DNA from: Paenibacillus oenotherae
GTDB lineage: Bacteria > Bacillota > Bacilli > Paenibacillales > Paenibacillaceae
Length of the DNA stretch: 64,000 bases
Direction of reading: 5' to 3'
Assembly: GCF_019443105.1 (NCBI RefSeq)
Contig: NZ_JAHZIJ010000001.1
Coordinates: 744,001 to 808,000, forward strand
The notes under the pieces: generated by a model
Told to the model about the DNA's origin: nothing
What the model saw: only the letters and a program-made list of their open reading frames with translations
Databases searched by the model: none
Shown: positions 60,166 through 64,000 of the stretch, in pieces
How positions within the stretch are numbered: position 1 is the stretch's first letter
Layout: each line of letters starts with the position of its first letter
Program-made: the position numbers and the translations under genes

Positions 60166-60384
60166 GGTGATTAAGCTGCTACTACTGTATGGCGGAAAAC
60201 CCCTTATAAGCTGTATAGCGGGAAGGTTTCGGGGATGACAAGGAAAGCGGTATCCCTTTCAGCCCAACTCCACCCCTGTGCCGCCACGATTACATCCATA
60301 ATAGGTCGCACATGAACTAAGTTAGGCACTGAACCAATCTATTCAACCAAACCAATCTAATCCTGATTCATTAGCTTCTATATA

Positions 60385-60690
60385 TTAATGCGCAATGGGA
60401 TGATGAATCGTGACGAGCTTCGTTCCGTCTGGAAAGGTTGCTTCAACCTGAACCTCGTCGATCATATCAGCAACACCGCTCATCAGCTGGCTTCGGTTCA
60501 AAATCCGCGTCCCATGCTCCATCAGTTGTGCAACCGTCATGCCATCACGCGCGCCTTCCATTATTTCCGAGGTAATAAGCGCTATACTTTCAGGATAGTT
60601 CAGCTTAACGCCACGATCCAATCGTCTTCGAGCCAAATCAGCGGCAATTGTGATGAGCAATTTTTCCTTTTCGCGTTCCGTCAACTGCAT
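60385..60690 (-). CDS. ureA: Urease subunit gamma (UreA)
   Basis: This 101-aa protein has the expected [13 protein letters not shown] start, [20 protein letters not shown] and [27 protein letters not shown] lies upstream of the ATG. It is a structural subunit of the urease trimer. It has its own well-formed promoter with a GlnR box but is separated from ureB by a repeat-filled gap, so a transcript covering all subunits would carry a long untranslated middle. Confidence 0.96.
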   Translation of the reverse strand: MQLTEREKEKLLITIAADLARRRLDRGVKLNYPESIALITSEIMEGARDGMTVAQLMEHGTRILNRSQLMSGVADMIDEVQVEATFPDGTKLVTIHHPIAH

Positions 60691-60722
60691 GTATCCACCT
60701 CTTCCTAATGTTTGTTAGCTTC

Positions 60723-60751
60723 ATTATAACGGCGGCTGACCCCCAAGTAAA
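60723..60751 (-). promoter_or_regulatory. SigA-type promoter of ureA
   Basis: TATAAT (60723-60728) and TTTACT (60746-60751) are 17 bp apart, reading towards ureA. The start site would be near 60716, about 26 bases before the ureA ATG. The weak -35 fits an activated promoter. Confidence 0.7.
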
Positions 60752-60758
60752 TCTTTTG

Positions 60759-60775
60759 TGTCATATTTATTAACA
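60759..60775 (-). promoter_or_regulatory. GlnR/TnrA nitrogen-control box, perfect consensus
   Basis: TGTCATATTTATTAACA matches TGTNA-N7-TNACA exactly. Its centre is about 51 bases upstream of the predicted ureA start site, the position known for activation by TnrA in Bacillus and by GlnR in Paenibacillus. It lies 175 bases from ilvD, which reads the other way. Confidence 0.72.
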
Positions 60776-60949
60776 TCACTGTGGCACATTCCAAAAAAAC
60801 GGCACATCAACAAAATTAATCCGCTCGCAGCAAAGCTATGAAAAGCATTTTCCAATACAAATCGCTCCCCGCACAGCCATAGATTCCTAGCCAATCCACG
60901 TCCATTGTGGTAGACTAATAGCTATTGAACTTACTTGGGAGGGACAGGA

Positions 60950-62635
60950 ATGGCGCCAAAAAAAATGCGTTCAGATATGATTAAAAAAGGTTTCGACCGG
61001 GCTCCGCACCGCAGCTTGCTGCGTGCTGCAGGCGTTAAGGAAGAAGACTTCAACAAGCCGTTCATCGCGGTTTGCAACTCGTACATTGATATTGTACCGG
61101 GTCATGTTCACCTTCAGGAATTCGGCAAAATCGTTAAGGAAGCCATCCGCGAAGCAGGCGGCGTACCTTTTGAATTCAATACGATCGGCGTTGATGACGG
61201 CATCGCGATGGGCCACATCGGCATGCGTTATTCGCTTGCCAGCCGCGAGATTATTGCAGACTCCGTAGAGACAGTCGTTAATGCGCACTGGTTCGACGGC
61301 ATGATCTGTATCCCTAACTGTGACAAAATCACGCCCGGCATGATTATGGGCGCGCTTCGCGTCAACATTCCGGCACTGCTCGTGAGCGGCGGACCGATGA
61401 AAGCGGGCCGCACATCAGACGGACGCGCAATCTCGCTCTCCAGCGTATTCGAAGGCGTCGGCGCATTCCAGGCCGGCAAGATCGACGAGAAGAGCTTGAC
61501 TGAGCTTGAGCAATACGGATGCCCGACTTGCGGCTCCTGCTCCGGCATGTTCACCGCCAATTCCATGAACTGTCTCGCAGAAGGCCTTGGCCTTGCGCTG
61601 CCGGGCAACGGAACGATTCTTGCCGTAGCGCCTGAGCGCCGCGATTTCGTTAGGCAGTCCGCTCGCCAGCTTATGAAGCTGATTGAGCAGGACATTAAGC
61701 CGCGCGATATCGTTACGATTGAGTCCATCGATAACGCGTTCGCCCTCGATATGGCGATGGGCGGTTCGACCAACACTGTTCTTCATACACTGGCTATCGC
61801 GCACGAAGCAGGCATTGAATATCCAATCGAGCGCATCAACGAAGTTGCTGCTCGCGTGCCTCATCTGGCGAAGATCGCTCCAGCGTCTGATTACCACATC
61901 GAAGATGTGCATAATGCTGGCGGCGTCAGCGCAATCATCAACGAGCTGTTCAAGAAGGAAGGCGCGCTTAACGGCGACCGTCTCACCGTTACCGGCAACA
62001 CGCTACGCGAGAATGTAGCAGGCTGTGAGATTAAAGATACCGATGTTATTCATACACTGGACAACCCGCACAGCGAGCGCGGCGGCCTTGCCGTCCTGTT
62101 CGGCAACCTCGCGCCGGGCGGTGCTATTATTAAGGTAGGAGCTGTAGACAAATCTGTCGGCGGCTACCATAAAGGACCTGCAATCTGCTTCGACTCCCAG
62201 GACGAAGCGCTTGCTGGCATCGCAGGCGGCAAGATCAAAGAAGGCCATGTCGTCGTTATCCGCTACGAAGGCCCTAAAGGCGGACCAGGCATGCCAGAGA
62301 TGCTTGCTCCTACGTCGCAAATCGTCGGTATGGGACTTGGAGCGAAGGTCGGTCTTGTCACAGACGGACGTTTCTCCGGCGCATCCCGCGGGATCAGCAT
62401 CGGCCACGTTTCTCCGGAAGCAGCCGAGGGCGGACCAATCGCTTTCGTTGAAGATGGCGATATTATCGAGCTTGATCTGGAAGGCCGCGCAATGAACCTG
62501 CTCATCAGCGATGAGGAGTTCGATCGCCGCCGCGCTAACTGGAAAGGCTTCGAGCCTAAGATCAAACGCGGCTACCTTGCCCGTTACTCCCATCTTGTTA
62601 CATCCGCCAGCACTGGCGGCGTCATGAAAATCTAG
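60950..62635 (+). CDS. ilvD: Dihydroxy-acid dehydratase
   Basis: The protein is 561 aa from the ATG at 60950, which has TGGGAGGG upstream; a TTG five codons earlier is not preferred. Cluster-binding cysteines are in [10 protein letters not shown] and [19 protein letters not shown], with the late [14 protein letters not shown] and a C-terminal SGxxxGISIGH region. It dehydrates 2,3-dihydroxy acids to 2-oxo acids in valine, isoleucine and coenzyme A precursor synthesis, in the cytosol. It is monocistronic, with a terminator directly after it and no leader peptide or T-box visible upstream. Confidence 0.97.
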   Translation: MAPKKMRSDMIKKGFDRAPHRSLLRAAGVKEEDFNKPFIAVCNSYIDIVPGHVHLQEFGKIVKEAIREAGGVPFEFNTIGVDDGIAMGHIGMRYSLASREIIADSVETVVNAHWFDGMICIPNCDKITPGMIMGALRVNIPALLVSGGPMKAGRTSDGRAISLSSVFEGVGAFQAGKIDEKSLTELEQYGCPTCGSCSGMFTANSMNCLAEGLGLALPGNGTILAVAPERRDFVRQSARQLMKLIEQDIKPRDIVTIESIDNAFALDMAMGGSTNTVLHTLAIAHEAGIEYPIERINEVAARVPHLAKIAPASDYHIEDVHNAGGVSAIINELFKKEGALNGDRLTVTGNTLRENVAGCEIKDTDVIHTLDNPHSERGGLAVLFGNLAPGGAIIKVGAVDKSVGGYHKGPAICFDSQDEALAGIAGGKIKEGHVVVIRYEGPKGGPGMPEMLAPTSQIVGMGLGAKVGLVTDGRFSGASRGISIGHVSPEAAEGGPIAFVEDGDIIELDLEGRAMNLLISDEEFDRRRANWKGFEPKIKRGYLARYSHLVTSASTGGVMKI

Positions 62636-62648
62636 TTCCGCGCAAGCT

Positions 62649-62697
62649 AAAAAACGTTCTGTCCTTGAATCAATATTCAAGGTGCAGAACGTTTTTT
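62649..62697. terminator. Bidirectional intrinsic terminator after ilvD
   Basis: AAAACGTTCTG and CAGAACGTTTT form the outer stem, CCTTGAA and TTCAAGG the inner one. A and T runs flank both sides, so it can stop ilvD (plus) and the convergent dioxygenase gene (minus). Confidence 0.88.
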
Positions 62698-62746
62698 ATT
62701 TCAGTTCGTCAGCTCATCCGTTCTTCTGTCCGGCCCTGCTGCGCTT

Positions 62747-63700
62747 CTATGAAGCCGCTTCTATATGATTCGCTGCCGATTGAGAGGGATGAGAGGGAGC
62801 GCCTGCTCTCGTTACGCTCTTCCGTCCATCAATGCTTACCGGAACATCGCCATCCACCGTTACACGGCGGACGATCCGCTGCTGATCACCATAATCATTC
62901 ACGGCATAATGCTGGGTAGCGCGATTATCCCAGATGACGACATCACCGGCCGACCAGCGCCAGCGCACCGTGTTCTCCGGCCGGATAATATGATTTTGCA
63001 GCAGCGTGATCAGATTGGCCGAATCCGCGGAGGACAACCCGATGATTTTCTTCGCAAAATGTCCCAGCAGCAGTGTGCGCTCTCCCGTCTCCGGATGAAC
63101 GCGGACAAGCGGATGCTCCGTCTCGTATTTGGTTGAGGTGAACACCTCTCTATAGTGGCGGGCGGATTCCTCCGGGATATCCGATTTTTGCGCCGCATAA
63201 TCATACTCATTGGAATGAACGGCCCATAGTCCATCGACAAAATGACGCAAATGCTCGGGCAGATGCTCGTAAGCCGCAGCCGTATTCGCCCATACCGTAT
63301 CCCCGCCGGATTCCGGCACGACAATCGAACGAAGGATGGACGCCTGCGGGTACGCATCCACAAAGGATACATCCGTATGCCAGGAGTCTGCCCTTCCTCC
63401 ATGTGCGGAATTCAGCTCCAGCAGGTAATCCGTTCCTTGCTTGATCGGCACGGTAGGATGAGCTACAGGTGCGCCGAACAGACCGGCAAGAGACTCTTGC
63501 CCCGCATCATCAAGATGGTTCTGTCCACGGAAGAAGATGACCTTGTACTTGAGCAAAGCTTCGCGAATTGCCGCCGCCTGCCCTGGATCAAGATCTGCAG
63601 ACAGCTTGACGCCTCTGATCTCCGCACCAATCCGTCCGGCAACCGGAAGGATCTCAATACCTGTTTCCTCAACAACATTGTTCTGTTCAACTGTACTCAT
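62747..63700 (-). CDS. TauD/TfdA-family Fe(II)/2-oxoglutarate dioxygenase
   Basis: This 317-aa protein has a strong GAGGAGG site. The iron-binding HxD is in DSWHTDVSF near residue 108, the distal His in RATQHYAVNDYG near 265, and the 2-oxoglutarate Arg in QRIVRRVTVDGD shortly after. The N-terminal IGAEIRGVKLSADL is typical of TauD. Members hydroxylate taurine, alkyl sulfates, phenoxyacetates or other small acids; the substrate cannot be read from the sequence. No sulfonate transporter is nearby. It follows a short-chain dehydrogenase gene by 67 bases in the same direction. Confidence 0.92.
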   Translation of the reverse strand: MSTVEQNNVVEETGIEILPVAGRIGAEIRGVKLSADLDPGQAAAIREALLKYKVIFFRGQNHLDDAGQESLAGLFGAPVAHPTVPIKQGTDYLLELNSAHGGRADSWHTDVSFVDAYPQASILRSIVVPESGGDTVWANTAAAYEHLPEHLRHFVDGLWAVHSNEYDYAAQKSDIPEESARHYREVFTSTKYETEHPLVRVHPETGERTLLLGHFAKKIIGLSSADSANLITLLQNHIIRPENTVRWRWSAGDVVIWDNRATQHYAVNDYGDQQRIVRRVTVDGDVPVSIDGRKSVTRAGAPSHPSQSAANHIEAAS

Positions 63701-63767
63701 ACCTATTACCTCCTCAGAGCTTTCCGCAGTCAGGCTTCAGCCTTGACTTTCGGAAGCATTTTATCAT

Positions 63768-64000
63768 CTACACACCCGGCTGCTGTCCACCGTCAACCAA
63801 AATTTCCGCTCCTGTAATTGAGGCTGCCTTGTCAGATGCAAGGAACAGCACCAAATCTGCGATCTCCTGCGGGTCTACAATTCGTCCGAGCGGAATGTCA
63901 GCCGCCCGTTCTGCAAGCTGCTGCTCGATCGTAATTCCTTTGGCTGCCGCCTGTTGCTCCGCAAGCACTCCTGCCCGCTCCGTATCGGTCAAGCCCGGAG
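63768..64000 (-). CDS. Short-chain dehydrogenase/reductase, 3' end only
   Basis: Only the last 76 codons are in the window; the reading frame is open to the right edge and the start is outside. The visible part has the SDR substrate-loop start PGLTDTERAG and the C-terminal RIVDPQEIADLVLFLASDKAASITGAEILVDGG signature of classical NAD(P)-dependent reductases. The catalytic Ser-Tyr-Lys and the nucleotide-binding region are not visible, so cofactor and substrate are unknown. It probably shares a transcript with the TauD-like gene. Confidence 0.88.
   Translation of the reverse strand, partial: PGLTDTERAGVLAEQQAAAKGITIEQQLAERAADIPLGRIVDPQEIADLVLFLASDKAASITGAEILVDGGQQPGV

Larger units (their letters stand above)
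59610..60384. other. 775-bp repeat-containing gap between ureA and ureB
   Basis: No convincing gene is present. It contains three 115-bp repeats (given separately), a doubled TGTGGCGATGC motif near 59779-59806, and a GlnR-like box next to ureB. Urease structural genes normally lie within a few bases of each other, so this looks like an insertion of repeat sequence. Confidence 0.65.

Noticed and set aside
59853-60170. Plus-strand open frame of 105 codons with an internal protein repeat
   Set aside because: The protein repeat only mirrors the 115-bp DNA repeat; it has no ribosome binding site or recognisable domain.
60838-60855. GAAAAGCATTTTC near ilvD as a CodY box
   Set aside because: It is palindromic but in the inverse arrangement of the CodY consensus AATTTTCWGAAAATT, with too few matches.
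60935-60949. Upstream TTG start for ilvD
   Set aside because: The ATG at 60950 has a well-spaced TGGGAGGG, and that site would lie inside the extended reading frame.

Overview
The window looks like a chromosomal segment of a Paenibacillus-type Gram-positive bacterium. It is moderately GC-rich, with strong AGGAGG-type ribosome binding sites, Bacillus/Brevibacillus-like NRPS modules, cre- and GlnR-type operator sequences, and a stand-alone LytTR regulator. No rRNA, tRNA, CRISPR array or transposase is visible. The genus assignment is inference.

Positions 1 to about 50,500 (all minus strand, read right to left) hold one very large NRPS locus. In transcription order it has a MacA-like adaptor, an ABC ATPase and a MacB-like permease (4-base overlaps), an ECF sigma factor overlapping the permease end, and a type II thioesterase. 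Next come a free-standing adenylation protein without a carrier domain and the pair sbnA/sbnB for 2,3-diaminopropionate (Dap). Four NRPS proteins follow: 6801 aa (six modules plus epimerase), 2571 aa (two modules plus epimerase), 2557 aa (two modules plus a terminal C domain), and a last one (C-terminal C lobe, A-T-C-A-T) that runs off the left edge. Substrate-pocket residues read from the sequence suggest this order: acyl-[Dap-like]-[module 2, adenylation domain dead]-[Dap-like]-Orn-X-D-Tyr-X-D-Thr-Pro-Phe-Tyr-Val-... I infer a cationic acylated peptide. I do not recognise the cluster as a known compound.

The most unusual feature is module 2 of the 6801-aa protein. Its A domain is in frame but has lost nearly every catalytic motif, while its carrier domain keeps its serine. 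The same operon encodes a catalytically intact A protein with no carrier, whose pocket nearly matches modules 1 and 3, next to a Dap supply cassette. Loading of module 2 in trans is the obvious hypothesis.

Positions 50,500 to 54,900 hold a structured leader, a CcpA-type cre site and promoter in front of a small LytTR protein, a repeat- and hairpin-rich gene-poor stretch, a 24-codon basic ORF, and a MarR/MFS drug-efflux pair.

Positions 54,900 to 60,800 hold a nickel urease locus: ureA, a 775-bp gap with three 115-bp repeats, then ureB-ureC-ureF-ureG-ureD. ureE is absent from the window. UreG carries a 90-residue C-terminal tail with 36 histidines that may store or deliver nickel in its place. 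A perfect GlnR/TnrA box lies about 51 bases upstream of the inferred ureA start site, and a second, one-mismatch box lies just upstream of ureB.

Positions 60,900 to 64,000 hold ilvD (plus strand), a TauD/TfdA-type dioxygenase and the 3' end of a short-chain dehydrogenase (minus strand).
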